Of a stretch of DNA of 64,000 bases, positions 35,362 to 44,614 are shown piece by piece. The number at the start of each line of letters is the position of its first letter. Positions within the stretch are counted from its first letter, which is position 1. The stretch is from an uncultured Eubacteriales bacterium (lineage in GTDB: Bacteria > Bacillota > Clostridia > Oscillospirales > Acutalibacteraceae), in the NCBI GenBank assembly GCA_934444365.1, contig CAKSCM010000004.1:62001-126000 (forward strand), written 5' to 3'. The translations under genes were made by a program, and so were the position numbers. The notes under the pieces are model-generated. The model was not told the DNA's origin. It did not search any database and saw nothing but the letters and a program-made list of their open reading frames with translations.

Positions 35362-35837
35362 CCGGCCGATTAAAAATATTTTTTCAAACGGGAATCTTAC
35401 CGGCCGAATAAAAGTGTTTTCCTCCGACCGAAGGCCTCGATTGCCGACCGAAAGCCCCGTCAGCCGGTCGAAAATCTTGACTGCCGACCGAAAGCCCCGT
35501 CAGCCGGCCGAAAATCTCGACTGCCGGCAGTGTTAAATTGCCGCACCGACCGTACCCCCGCAATATGCGACCGAGATTTCGCATTCATTATCCTATCGCA
35601 AATTTTGCCCGGAAAAGCCGCCTCCCGGCCGGTGAATTTTAAATTTTAAAAAATAAAAATATTCCGTTTTTTCATGATTTTCCCTGTGTATTCCGATGAT
35701 TTAAGGCAAACAATATAATCGGACAGCGACCGTGTGCGATGAGTTTTTTGCACAGCATACCGTCGATATTACAGCTTTGAGACGAAATATGCTTTGCCGC
35801 TGCCCATAAGCTTGTCGGAGGGGAGCGGCACTTTTAT
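35362..35837. other. intergenic region with tandem repeats
   Basis: Holds the 20-bp/40-bp tandem repeat at 35423-35532 followed by about 300 nt where nothing is recognised. The last part is the upstream region of the yqzL-like gene. Confidence 0.5.
35423..35532. repeat. tandem repeat of 20-bp units arranged as 40-bp pairs
   Basis: Two 40-bp copies, 35443-35482 and 35483-35522, differ at only two positions. Each consists of two related 20-bp halves starting GCCGACCGAAA and GCCGGYCGAAAA. A degenerate half precedes them (35423-35442) and a truncated one follows. There is no open frame of interest. Recent duplication is implied by the high identity. Confidence 0.85.
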
Positions 35838-36038
35838 ATGAAGCGTTACAATGCCGGACATATGCATCACAGGCATACTGCCCGCACCGCATGGGACAGT
35901 TTTGAAAAAAGCGGCAGCATATTTGATTATATGGCCTTCGCCGCTGTGCGGAAGAACGAATCCGAGGATTTTTTGAGAAATGACCAAGCTTACAACCAAC
36001 GGACTGATAATACGGGAACAAAGGGTCGGCGAGGCTGA
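35838..36038 (+). CDS. YqzL-like small protein upstream of recO
   Basis: 66 residues. The core ARTAWDSFEKSGSIFDYMAF matches the YqzL pattern (TW-x-x-F-x-x-TG-x-I-x-x-Y), a short conserved protein found between era and recO in Bacillus. The position here is the same. GGAGGGGAG lies 12 nt before the ATG. The frame runs 59 nt into recO, unusually far; the C-terminal 20 residues are an extension beyond the typical 45-50 residues. The function of YqzL is unknown. Confidence 0.6.
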   Translation: MKRYNAGHMHHRHTARTAWDSFEKSGSIFDYMAFAAVRKNESEDFLRNDQAYNQRTDNTGTKGRRG

Positions 36039-36732
36039 CCGCCTTGTTACAATCCTGACCCAAAGCATGGGTCTTTTAAAGGCCTTTGCGCCCGGCGCGT
36101 TAAAGCTTAACAGTAAAAACCATGCCGGAACTCAGCTTTTGTGTTACTCCTCTCTTGCTTTGTCAAAAAGCAAGGATACATACCGAATAACCGAATCCCA
36201 TCAGCTTTTAAGCTTTTTTGAACTTGAGGGGGATATAGAAAGGCTTGCACTTTTACAGTATTTGTGCGAGCTTTGCGCTTATTTTGCCCCCGAGGGCGAA
36301 AGCGATGCAAACGAAAAATATTTAAAGCTAATGCTGTCGGCCCTTAAATATGTATCGTCGGGCGAAAGGGAGCTGCCCCTTATAAAGGCGGCGGCCGAGC
36401 TTAAAATGCTGTGTTTTTCGGGATATATGCCCGAGCTTTTTTCGTGCGATGTGTGCCGGTGCGAGCCCGAAAGCGACGGCTGCTGCTTTGATCCGTTGAG
36501 TGCGACGGTCTATTGCTCAAAGCATGAAAACCGCATCGGCGGAACCTTGCTTCCGGCCGGAACCGCCGCCGCAATGCGGTTTATCGCTACATCGCCGGTC
36601 GAAAAGATATTCTCCTTTAAACTGGGAGAGACCTCCCTTAAAATCCTCTCGGCCGTAACCGAAAGGTACCTGCTTTGCACCACCGAAAGAACCTTTAAGA
36701 CCCTCGAATTTTACCATTCGTGCAAGCCGTAA
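35980..36732 (+). CDS. recO: DNA repair protein RecO
   Basis: 250 residues. The N-terminal OB-fold start MTKLTTNGLIIREQRVGEAD, RLVTILTQSMGLLKAFAPG and a central cysteine cluster for zinc (FSCDVCRCEPESDGCCFD and VYCSKHE) identify RecO. It loads RecA on SSB-coated single-stranded DNA together with RecR. It starts inside the yqzL-like gene. The start is fixed by the family N-terminus; the ribosome binding site (GAGG, 12 nt) is distant. Confidence 0.95.
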   Translation: MTKLTTNGLIIREQRVGEADRLVTILTQSMGLLKAFAPGALKLNSKNHAGTQLLCYSSLALSKSKDTYRITESHQLLSFFELEGDIERLALLQYLCELCAYFAPEGESDANEKYLKLMLSALKYVSSGERELPLIKAAAELKMLCFSGYMPELFSCDVCRCEPESDGCCFDPLSATVYCSKHENRIGGTLLPAGTAAAMRFIATSPVEKIFSFKLGETSLKILSAVTERYLLCTTERTFKTLEFYHSCKP

Positions 36733-36846
36733 AGCCGGTGATTTTTTTATAAAAGAAAAAACTCCCTTTCTGACAACCGGCCCCGCGGCGGCGAAGCCCA
36801 AAAGCCGCAATCACAGCTCCCGATCCGCAAAATACCGTGAAATCCG

Positions 36847-36876
36847 TTGACATTTAATCTGCAGATATGTTAGTAT
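36847..36876 (+). promoter_or_regulatory. promoter of the 36990 gene pair
   Basis: TTGACA, 18-nt spacer, TAGTAT. The predicted leader is about 105 nt. Confidence 0.55.
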
Positions 36877-36989
36877 AAGGGTGTAAATAACATGAAATGA
36901 GGGTGATTCCGGTGGTTTATTAAAACTTTTGTGCGTCCCTTTATAACACAACAGATTTAACAACCATTAAAGTAAAGAGGTGTATTAGT

Positions 36990-37805
36990 TTGTTTAAAAA
37001 AATTAGAATTATGTCATTGATTGTGGTAACCGTGTTGGTTTTTTCGTCAATGAGTGTATCATCGCAAGGCATTAATTATATAGACCAACGTTTAATAAAT
37101 ATGGGGTTCCCGGAAACCCTCGTCAACGATATGTCTGAACCGCAAAAAGAGTTCATGTATGAATGTATGTATGAAGATGGTTTTGTTTTTTGTGATTATA
37201 CAGAAAAGAACTATACCATTACAAATGATGGTGAAGTGGTACAATCCTCACAAAACGGAGACGTATCTCTTTGCGGAGGAACATTAAGCGAAAACGAAAT
37301 ATCAGTATCTGTAGTCGGAGCAAAACAACAGGACTCACAGGGAAATGTAACATACATGGTTCTTCCGTGTTTCAAATGGAAAACTCTCGTAAAGGTAAAT
37401 AACGATTCTTTCGCTATGGCAATGTATCCGGGTTGGGAGGCTGTTCCCGGTAAACGCAACCTAAGATTGCACCTTTTGAACAATAATGACGTTCATACAC
37501 AGTATGTCGACTTATCCCCGACTCAAGCAACTTCTTCGGGATATGTATATAAAATACCGAGCAATATAGGGGCAATGCAAGGAAAATACGAAGGGTATGC
37601 AAACTACTATGTAGACAGAAAGTCGGACACAGCAAGCCCTAATATTTCCCTTTATTATGCGCATGATGCCAAACCAATTCTGGCAGCATCGTATAGCTTA
37701 AATATAAACGGCTTCGCCATATCTCTCACTGGAAACACAAACCATATATATAGTATATCAGACAATTACTATGTGAAGCATCTTTTGGGATACGAAGGAA
37801 ATTAA
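36990..37805 (+). CDS. secreted protein of unknown family, AT-rich
   Basis: 271 residues from a TTG start with GAGGTG about 8 nt upstream. A signal peptide covers roughly residues 1-26 (FKKIRIMSLIVVTVLVFSS). The mature protein starts with INYIDQRLINMGFPETLVND followed by MSEPQKEFMYE, a short helical motif, and then a beta-rich body of about 200 residues. I recognise no family. Codon use is distinctly AT-rich (ATA, AAT, TAT, AGA) against the GC-rich neighbours, which suggests horizontal transfer. It is probably cotranscribed with the small membrane protein that follows 5 nt later. Confidence 0.75.
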   Translation: MFKKIRIMSLIVVTVLVFSSMSVSSQGINYIDQRLINMGFPETLVNDMSEPQKEFMYECMYEDGFVFCDYTEKNYTITNDGEVVQSSQNGDVSLCGGTLSENEISVSVVGAKQQDSQGNVTYMVLPCFKWKTLVKVNNDSFAMAMYPGWEAVPGKRNLRLHLLNNNDVHTQYVDLSPTQATSSGYVYKIPSNIGAMQGKYEGYANYYVDRKSDTASPNISLYYAHDAKPILAASYSLNINGFAISLTGNTNHIYSISDNYYVKHLLGYEGN

Positions 37806-37810
37806 GTATT

Positions 37811-38089
37811 ATGGATAAAATCAGAACATTACTTTGGGGCATTTTCATTTTGTGCTTTATAATATGCTTAGATGTATTTTTTGGTCTTGAGCGTCTTCCA
37901 AGCTTTCTCATGTATTTTACTTTATTCATGATGTTTGTTGCGGCCCTCTTCGCCTTCGGTTCGATTATAAGACCGGAAAAAAGCGATAAAAACAACTGCT
38001 GCAACAAAAAATGCCCTTTGCGTCAGGAGGATTTGGATTATATCCGCAAAAACCTGGAGGATAATAACTCAACCCCCAATGACTTTTAA
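37811..38089 (+). CDS. small two-helix membrane protein
   Basis: 92 residues. Two hydrophobic helices lie at about residues 6-25 (LLWGIFILCFIICLDVFF) and 30-52 (FLMYFTLFMMFVAALFAFG). A soluble tail follows, with a Cys cluster (NNCCNKKCPLRQEDL) that could bind metal or form disulfides. It starts 5 nt after the secreted-protein gene and a strong terminator follows, so the two form one operon. No known family recognised. Confidence 0.7.
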   Translation: MDKIRTLLWGIFILCFIICLDVFFGLERLPSFLMYFTLFMMFVAALFAFGSIIRPEKSDKNNCCNKKCPLRQEDLDYIRKNLEDNNSTPNDF

Positions 38090-38144
38090 GTCGGCAAAGA
38101 TATCCCCCATCGGTTTAAACTGCTTAAAAAACAATATATAAATG

Positions 38145-38184
38145 CCGCCGGGCCTTTTTTATACGAAGGGCCCGGCGGTTTTTG
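38145..38184 (+). terminator. strong terminator of the secreted/membrane pair
   Basis: CCGCCGGGCC and GGCCCGGCGG pair perfectly around a 14-nt loop, followed by TTTTT. Confidence 0.88.
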
Positions 38185-38323
38185 CATTTTGTGTTTAGTT
38201 TTTATTTTTTAAATTTAATCTTCGTTTTCGTTTTCGGGGCGCACATACGACCGATGTTTCGCCGGATATAAAAATGTATCGTATGTTATATACGGACCGT
38301 CGTCCTGAAAGCTTTTTTTAAAA

Positions 38324-40312
38324 TCAAAGCGACAAAAGCTTTATAAACAGTCCGCCCTGAACCGTGCGGTTCTGAAAGCCGACCTGCATTGCGGTTGAGG
38401 TATAGTACCAATCGGTAAAGGGCACCCGGCTAGGCGTATTGTCAAGCATATCCCACATGGTGTCGATTATGGCCTTTTCGTAATCCTTATCCTCGCAAAG
38501 GCAGGTAGACCACATAAGCCAGTCGGACTTTGTGTAGTCGCTTCGCATATCGAGCGGCAGTCCGAAACGGTTGAATTTTGTTTTATAGAACGAGACCTCA
38601 TCCTCGAAAATGTCGCCGTCGAAAATGTCAAGACCCAATATTTTATCCCACACGAGATTGTATTTTATACTCCAGGAATCGGGCTTGTCAAAGGCCAGGC
38701 GGTAATGATCTCCCGAACGCGCGCGCCGTTTCCACGATTTTGCATATTCGCGGGCGGTTTCAAGATAGCTTTTAGCCCTTTCCTCCTCGCCGATTGCCTC
38801 AAGCATTTTTCCGAAGGCTGCAATTCCGACTATTGCCTTGGCCGAAAGATTGCAGTTGTGGGCAAGATGTCCGGCGAAGTCGTCGGTGCAAAGCTGATTT
38901 TCGGGATCGGTTCCGTATTTGATGAGATACTGAGCCCATTTTAAAAGGCATTCCCTGTGCTTTTCAAAATAGGAATAATCCCCCTTCGCGCGGCAGGCGG
39001 CGTAGGTACAGATAATGGCGTTGCCGCTTTCCTCAACCGGCATCTGCGACTCATCAGAAAACTCGTCCTTTTCGCGGTTCAGTCCGTAAACCTGTCCGTT
39101 TAAACGGGGATACTGTCCGACGTCGTGCGGCGCAAAATCAAAGGGCCAGCGCGGCGTGTCGGCAAAGCCGAATATAGGATTCAGCATTCCCTCAACCAGC
39201 TCGGGAGCGTAAATAAGGTAAAGCGGAATCGACGGATAGGTCACGTCAAGGGTGGCCGCACAGCCGTTGCTGAAGCATTCCTTTGAAACAAAGAATATCT
39301 CGTCGCCGCAAAATGCGAGCTTGTGGGCGGCTATTGTCTGACGGTAGGCAAGGGAGATTATATCGGCGTATTTTTCGCCGAATTTGCGCGCGGAATGAAG
39401 AATTTCCTCCTCGGCCTGCGCTACCCTCGAGCATATATCCTCGTATTCGTCAAGGGCCTTTTTGCAGATATCCTCAAAGGTATCGCCGTTTTTCCTGTAA
39501 TAAGCGTCGATCGGGCGGCCGAGATAGGTAAGCGAATGAATATCATCGTAACCGACGCATATAAATCCGCCTTTTCCTCCGGCTTTGGCCGTAAAATCGT
39601 CCTGAAAGCCGATATGGGCAAAGGTATCGCTTATTTTGACCTCGGTGCCGTCGTCGTACTCGTTGTCGCCGAGCTCCTCGGGATGGCGGCGATCAAGCCG
39701 CAAGGCGATGGTGTTAATGTGCGCCGCGCCGCATTTTTTGCCCGGCCGCGAGAAAACATGCAGATATCCCCAGTCGATACGCCGGTCGTCTCCGCTTATG
39801 GCGAGTATTCCCTCCTCGCCCCGGCCGCACATCATGCCATTTTCGGTTTTGAATATCTTTACGCTCTGGTCGGGTGTGTTAACGGCCAGCTCGGCCGAAA
39901 CGCCGATGTAGACCGATACGTCGGTATCCTTGCCGTTTAAGGGGGTTACACGGTATGAAATATACGACACCGGACGCGAGAGCAGATAAAGGTCGCTCAG
40001 CAAAAGGGGCGACATAAAGGTAACCTCCAGGCGGATAACCTCGTTCTCGAAGGTATACACCGTGTGCATTGGATACACTTTAACGTCGGTCTGAGGGATA
40101 ACCGGAATCCTGTCGGCATAAAAATTATCCTGCGACAAGCTCCCCATAAAACGGTATGACCGTCCGCCGGATGATACAATGCCGATAAGGCTCTGGCGGC
40201 TCCTTGTCCAGTGACGGGTAACGTCGTCGTAAAGGCGATCGGTGCACGACCACACGCTTAAATGCGGGTCGTTTGTAATAAGCGGTACGGCAGGATAACG
40301 AAGGCTGCTCAT
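38324..40312 (-). CDS. DUF4965/DUF1793 glutaminase A-like protein
   Basis: 662 residues, no signal peptide. The N-terminus RYPAVPLITNDPHLSVWSCT is typical of the DUF4964/DUF5127 domain found in fungal glutaminase GtaA relatives. The all-helical C-terminal half contains HKLAFCGDEIFFVSKECFSN, PRWPFDFAPHDVGQYPRLNG and MPVEESGNAIICTY, matching DUF4965/DUF1793. Many bacterial members occur in glycan-degradation loci and may be glycosidases rather than glutaminases. The reaction here is not certain. AAGGAGC precedes the ATG. It is monocistronic on the minus strand. Confidence 0.85.
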   Translation of the reverse strand: MSSLRYPAVPLITNDPHLSVWSCTDRLYDDVTRHWTRSRQSLIGIVSSGGRSYRFMGSLSQDNFYADRIPVIPQTDVKVYPMHTVYTFENEVIRLEVTFMSPLLLSDLYLLSRPVSYISYRVTPLNGKDTDVSVYIGVSAELAVNTPDQSVKIFKTENGMMCGRGEEGILAISGDDRRIDWGYLHVFSRPGKKCGAAHINTIALRLDRRHPEELGDNEYDDGTEVKISDTFAHIGFQDDFTAKAGGKGGFICVGYDDIHSLTYLGRPIDAYYRKNGDTFEDICKKALDEYEDICSRVAQAEEEILHSARKFGEKYADIISLAYRQTIAAHKLAFCGDEIFFVSKECFSNGCAATLDVTYPSIPLYLIYAPELVEGMLNPIFGFADTPRWPFDFAPHDVGQYPRLNGQVYGLNREKDEFSDESQMPVEESGNAIICTYAACRAKGDYSYFEKHRECLLKWAQYLIKYGTDPENQLCTDDFAGHLAHNCNLSAKAIVGIAAFGKMLEAIGEEERAKSYLETAREYAKSWKRRARSGDHYRLAFDKPDSWSIKYNLVWDKILGLDIFDGDIFEDEVSFYKTKFNRFGLPLDMRSDYTKSDWLMWSTCLCEDKDYEKAIIDTMWDMLDNTPSRVPFTDWYYTSTAMQVGFQNRTVQGGLFIKLLSL

Positions 40313-40394
40313 TTTGGTTGCTCCTTTTTCTTTTTAAAATATGCCCTTGCCATATGACAAGGGCAATAACGAAGTTCTTTTTAAAATTATGATG

Positions 40395-41237
40395 TTATTT
40401 CTTGATCTTTAAGGATATATCAAGGGCCTTTGCCGAGTGGGTAAGGGCTCCGAGCGAGATAATATCCACCCCGCAAGCGGCAATTTCGGCGATGTTCTGC
40501 TCGGTTATTCCGCCCGAGGCTTCGCTAAGCGCCCTGCCGTTTATAACCTCTACGGCCTTTTTCATCTCATCGGTGCTCATATTGTCAAGCATTATAATGT
40601 CGGCGCGGCTGTCGAGTGCCTCTTTTACCTCGTCCAGATTCCTTGTTTCGACCTCGATCTTAACGGTATGGCCGAGGTGCTCGCGAAGCTTTTTAACCGC
40701 CGCCGTTATCGAGCCTGCAGCGTCGATGTGATTGTCCTTGAGCATGGCGGCGTCCGAAAGATTAAAGCGGTGATTTTTGCCGCCGCCGGTCATAACGGCG
40801 TATTTTTCAATGGCTCTGAGTCCCGGCAGGGTCTTCCTCGTGTCGGCAACCGTCGCCCTTGTTCCCTTTACAAGCTCAACGCATCTTGCCGTGGCGGTGG
40901 CAATGCCCGACATATGCTGAATTATGTTAAGAGCGGTGCGCTCGCCCTTTAAAAGCTCCCTTGTAAGTCCGTCGAGCTCGGCGATTATCTCGCCCTTTTT
41001 TATGCGGTCGCCGTCCTTTTTATAGGTCTCGAAGGTCACACTTGTGCCTATGTGAGAAAAGACCCTCATTGCAATGTCAAGTCCGCACAGCACACCGTCT
41101 GCCTTTGCGAGCATGACGGCATGGGAGGTCTCGTCGCTGTCTATGGTAAGATCGGTCGCTACGTCTATGTAGTTTATGTCCTCCTTAAGGGCGCGGTCTA
41201 TAATTTCGTCGGCGTAAAAAACAGGCAGTGTCATCAT
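40395..41237 (-). CDS. nadC: nicotinate-nucleotide pyrophosphorylase (quinolinate PRTase)
   Basis: 280 residues. Converts quinolinate and PRPP to nicotinate mononucleotide. Family segments: ALKEDINYIDVATDLTI, LLKGERTALNIIQHMSGIAT, ADTRKTLPGLRAIEKYAVMT, GGGKNHRFNLSDAAMLKDNH and IIMLDNM. The ATG overlaps the nadB stop by 4 nt, so both are translated together. Two adjacent ATG codons make the exact start uncertain by one residue. Confidence 0.97.
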   Translation of the reverse strand: MMTLPVFYADEIIDRALKEDINYIDVATDLTIDSDETSHAVMLAKADGVLCGLDIAMRVFSHIGTSVTFETYKKDGDRIKKGEIIAELDGLTRELLKGERTALNIIQHMSGIATATARCVELVKGTRATVADTRKTLPGLRAIEKYAVMTGGGKNHRFNLSDAAMLKDNHIDAAGSITAAVKKLREHLGHTVKIEVETRNLDEVKEALDSRADIIMLDNMSTDEMKKAVEVINGRALSEASGGITEQNIAEIAACGVDIISLGALTHSAKALDISLKIKK

Positions 41238-42700
41238 TTTGCGGATAGCATCTCCTTCATTATAATATGGGCAACCGTTGCAATGCTCAAAACATCGTAG
41301 TAACGCTTGGTTTTGGCGAATGATCCGGTGTAAAGTCGGTCAAGAATATCCTTTACCTGGCGCGAGCCCTTGCGCATAGCATCGTAATCCGGAACGACAA
41401 AGCAGGCGCGCTGTAAAATGTCGTTTATTCTGAAATCCAGTCCCTCGGGAAGGGGCGCGCCGGACATATCCGGCAGGGGATTGCGCGAAGAGTCGGGCTC
41501 GGGAACGCTTTTAAAGCCCTTTGAGCAAATATCCTGTGCGGCACGGCGGCCGAAAACAAGAGCCTCAAGCAGCGAATTCGAAGCAAGACGATTATGACCG
41601 TGAACGCCGGTATGCGAGCATTCGCCGACGGCATAAAGTCCGTCGAGGGTGGTTCTGGCGTGCAGATCTACGTCGATTCCGCCCATAAGATAGTGCTGGC
41701 AGGGATAAATGGGGATTTTATCCTTGGTTATGTCCACGCCGGCCTCAAGGCATTTGCCGTATATCTGCGGAAAGCGGTTTTTAAGGAAATCCGCTCCCTT
41801 ATAGGCTATGTCAAGATAGAATTTATCGCTTGCAACGCGGCGGCTTTCAAGAATTATCGACTTTGAAACGACATCGCGGGGAGCCAGCTCCAGCCGTTCG
41901 TCGTAAAGATGCATAAACCGCTCGCCGTTGCAGTTTAAAAGATAGGCTCCCTCGCCCCTTACCGCCTCGCTTATAAGAAAGCGCTGGCGGTCGGCCGTTC
42001 CGGCAAAGGCGGTCGGATGGAACTGGACATAGCTTAAATGCTTTATCCTGCAGCCGTTTTCAAAGGCTATACGGATTCCGTCGCCGGTGGCGATGGCCGA
42101 ATTGGTGGTATAACGGTAAACCTGCCCTATTCCTCCGGTTGCAAAAACGACATAGGGCGAATACGCCCGTTTTGCCTGCTCGTTTTCGTCAAGATAGGAC
42201 ACGGCAAAGCCGCCGCGTATACGGTCGAGATCAAACATCTGGCAATTTTCCATTACCGTTACGTTGTCGAGCTCCAAAACCCTTTTGGAGAGCACCTTTT
42301 CGATCTCGTCGCCGGTGGAATCGCGATGATGGACAATGCGGTTGCGGCTGTGTCCTCCCTCAAGAGTGTATAGCAGTCCCCCGTCCTTGTTAAGGTCAAA
42401 ATCCACCCCCATATGGTAGATATTCAGAACGTCGGACGGGCCCTCCTCAACCAGAACCCTTACGGCCTCGGGATTGTTCTCCTGACGGCCGGCTATCATG
42501 GTGTCGTTAAAATGCAAACCGAAATTGTCGTTGAGCTTATCAAGCACGGCCGCAACGCCGCCTTGGGCTAGCGCCGTGTTGCAAAGCATAATTTCCTTTT
42601 TGCACATTAAAAGTATTTTTTTATCGCGCGGCAGGTTCAAAATGGTATAAAGACCACCGATGCCGCCGCCCACGACTATAACATCATACATATCAGACAT
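41234..42700 (-). CDS. nadB: L-aspartate oxidase
   Basis: 488 residues. FAD enzyme making iminoaspartate, the first step of de novo NAD synthesis. The FAD motif VVGGGIGGLYT starts the protein. Later motifs include NTALAQGGVAAVL, HHRDSTGDEI, FHPTAFA and YAVGECSHTGVHGHNRLASN. The C-terminus is somewhat shorter than in E. coli. In anaerobes fumarate is the likely electron acceptor. NadA (quinolinate synthase), which must use the product, is not encoded next to it in this window. Confidence 0.96.
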   Translation of the reverse strand: MSDMYDVIVVGGGIGGLYTILNLPRDKKILLMCKKEIMLCNTALAQGGVAAVLDKLNDNFGLHFNDTMIAGRQENNPEAVRVLVEEGPSDVLNIYHMGVDFDLNKDGGLLYTLEGGHSRNRIVHHRDSTGDEIEKVLSKRVLELDNVTVMENCQMFDLDRIRGGFAVSYLDENEQAKRAYSPYVVFATGGIGQVYRYTTNSAIATGDGIRIAFENGCRIKHLSYVQFHPTAFAGTADRQRFLISEAVRGEGAYLLNCNGERFMHLYDERLELAPRDVVSKSIILESRRVASDKFYLDIAYKGADFLKNRFPQIYGKCLEAGVDITKDKIPIYPCQHYLMGGIDVDLHARTTLDGLYAVGECSHTGVHGHNRLASNSLLEALVFGRRAAQDICSKGFKSVPEPDSSRNPLPDMSGAPLPEGLDFRINDILQRACFVVPDYDAMRKGSRQVKDILDRLYTGSFAKTKRYYDVLSIATVAHIIMKEMLSAK

Positions 42701-42747
42701 AAGCTTCTACGGACCTTTCTTTTCCTCGCTTTTTCCCTTTATCGGTA

Positions 42748-44202
42748 TCAGGAATGGGACGACAGCATTTCTCCTCTAAGATCCCAAAGTCTCTGTGAAA
42801 GATCGACATAGTAGTTGTGAGGATTTTCAAAACGCAAAACCTCGTCCCACAAATGGCTTATCTGATTACGGCAATAAGACTGGATTTCGGGCAGTGTGGG
42901 CGAGTTGTAAACGCATTTTCCGCCTACGAAGACGGGCTGCAGCAAATGGCGTGCGACAAAATTGTCGACCGTCTTGCGCTTCCAGGTATGGTCGGGATCG
43001 AAAAGCTCATAAGGAGCGTTCTGATCGACCTCTTCGTCCGAAAGGGTTATAAGATCAGCCATGGCCTTGCCGATCTCGCGGTCGAACAGCCTCCACACCG
43101 TTTTTTCGCCCGGCAGGGTTATCTTGCCGACGTTGTCGCTTATTTTTATTCTCGGCTCCATTTTTCCGTTTTCTTCAATGGCCGAAAGCTTGTAAACGCA
43201 GCCGAGCACCGGATCGCTCGCCGCCGTTATAAGGCGCTCACCGACTCCGAAAATGTCTATCTCGGCACCCTGAAGCAGTAAATCTCGTATTATATTTTCG
43301 TCGAGCGAATTTGAGACCGCAACGGCGCAATCGGGATATCCCGCGGCATCAAGCATAGCGCGCGCCTTACGGCTTAAGTAGGTTATGTCGCCCGAGTCTA
43401 TACGGATTGCCTTCGGGCGTACGCCGAGCGGCTTTAACACCTCGTCGAAGGCCTTTATGGCATTGGGAATGCCGGATTTAATGGTATTGTAGGTATCTAC
43501 CAGAACAACGCAGTTGTTGGGGAAGGTCGCGGCATATGCCTTGAAGGCTTCGAGCTCGCTGCCGAAGCTGAGCACCCATGAATGGGACATCGCAAGGAAG
43601 GGCGGAATTCCGAATTCCTTTGCGGCAAGAGCGTTGGCGGTACCGCTGCAGCCGCCTATAAAGGCCGCCCTCGCGCCGAGCAAGGCCGCCGAAATTCCGT
43701 GGGCCGTACGGGAGCCGAACTCGTAAACCTCGCGCGAATCGGCCGCCCTTACTATCCGGTTGGCCTTAGTGGCAATAAGGGACTGATGATTTATAAAAAG
43801 CAATGCCATTATTTCGACCAGCTGGGCCTGAATGAGAGGCCCTCTTACCGTCAAAAAAGGCTCCTTCGGAAATACCGGAGTACCCTCGGGCACGGCAAAA
43901 ACATCGCATGTAAACTTAAAATCCCGTAAATAGTCGGTGAATTCCTCGGAAAACATCTGGGTGGAGCGAAGATATTCGATATCCTCCTCGCTGAACTTCA
44001 TGTTGCGTAAATAATCGATAAGCTGAGAAAGGCCGGCCGCGATTACAAAGCCGCCGCCATCGGGAATTTTACGGAAGAAAAGGTCAAAGCGCGCGGTTTT
44101 ATCCTGAGTTTTATAGCTCACCGCTCCGTTGGCGACCGCAAGCTGACAAAAATCGGTAAGCAGTGCGGATTTATATTCGCTTTCCAAAACATGTTTCAAC
44201 AT
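42748..44202 (-). CDS. pncB: nicotinate phosphoribosyltransferase
   Basis: 484 residues from the ATG at 44202, which has GGAGG 5 nt upstream; a frame extension of 13 residues upstream lacks a binding site. Salvages nicotinate to nicotinate mononucleotide. Family features: ALLTDFCQLAVANG at the N-terminus, FEFGSRTAHG-type segment (YEFGSRTAHGISAALLGARA), FGIPPFLAMSHSWVLSFGSE, and IRIDSGDITYL. It starts the pncB-nadB-nadC operon, combining salvage and de novo routes. Confidence 0.95.
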   Translation of the reverse strand: MLKHVLESEYKSALLTDFCQLAVANGAVSYKTQDKTARFDLFFRKIPDGGGFVIAAGLSQLIDYLRNMKFSEEDIEYLRSTQMFSEEFTDYLRDFKFTCDVFAVPEGTPVFPKEPFLTVRGPLIQAQLVEIMALLFINHQSLIATKANRIVRAADSREVYEFGSRTAHGISAALLGARAAFIGGCSGTANALAAKEFGIPPFLAMSHSWVLSFGSELEAFKAYAATFPNNCVVLVDTYNTIKSGIPNAIKAFDEVLKPLGVRPKAIRIDSGDITYLSRKARAMLDAAGYPDCAVAVSNSLDENIIRDLLLQGAEIDIFGVGERLITAASDPVLGCVYKLSAIEENGKMEPRIKISDNVGKITLPGEKTVWRLFDREIGKAMADLITLSDEEVDQNAPYELFDPDHTWKRKTVDNFVARHLLQPVFVGGKCVYNSPTLPEIQSYCRNQISHLWDEVLRFENPHNYYVDLSQRLWDLRGEMLSSHS

Positions 44203-44614
44203 TTTATCCTCCGAAGAGGTTTCCCTCTCCGAAGCTTTCACCGCCTTTTTAAAAGATTAAATACCGTTCAGGCTGACAGGACCTGTCGGGTGCGCTCGCC
44301 GCCGTTACCGCCGAAAATATCCGGCCGTTTTAGCGCGAACAACCCTTAAGACCCGTCATTCGGATTTTTTATCAACCTTATTTTATCACATTTTCCCGTG
44401 ATTGCAATAATAAAGGCCCTTTATTGTTAAAAAATCAATTCGTCAGGGTCACTCCGGCAAACAAAAACCGACGACCGGAGTTTTTTCGCGGATAAGTCCG
44501 TCAAAAGCGGACAACAAAAACTCCGATTGTCGGTCTGGATTATCGGTTTATATTATTTTTCATATTCGGTTTACAGGATTTTTTAAACGCCCTTAGCCGA
44601 ACCGGTATTTTAAA
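44203..44614. other. region upstream of pncB
   Basis: Contains the pncB promoter and two hairpins near 44451-44530, one being ACTCCGG/CCGGAGT followed by TTTTTT on the plus strand, and a smaller CCGA/TCGG followed by AGTTTTTG on the minus strand that may end the YczE-like gene. No NAD riboswitch motif was recognised. Confidence 0.45.
44380..44407 (-). promoter_or_regulatory. promoter of pncB-nadB-nadC
   Basis: Minus strand: TTGCAA, 16-nt spacer, TAAAAT. The leader would be about 170 nt. Confidence 0.6.

Noticed and set aside
35423..35532. CRISPR-like repeat
   Set aside because: Units are directly adjacent without spacers, there are only about five 20-bp halves, and no cas gene is present.
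44203..44614. NAD-sensing riboswitch upstream of pncB
   Set aside because: Hairpins are simple terminator types and no known NAD motif could be read.
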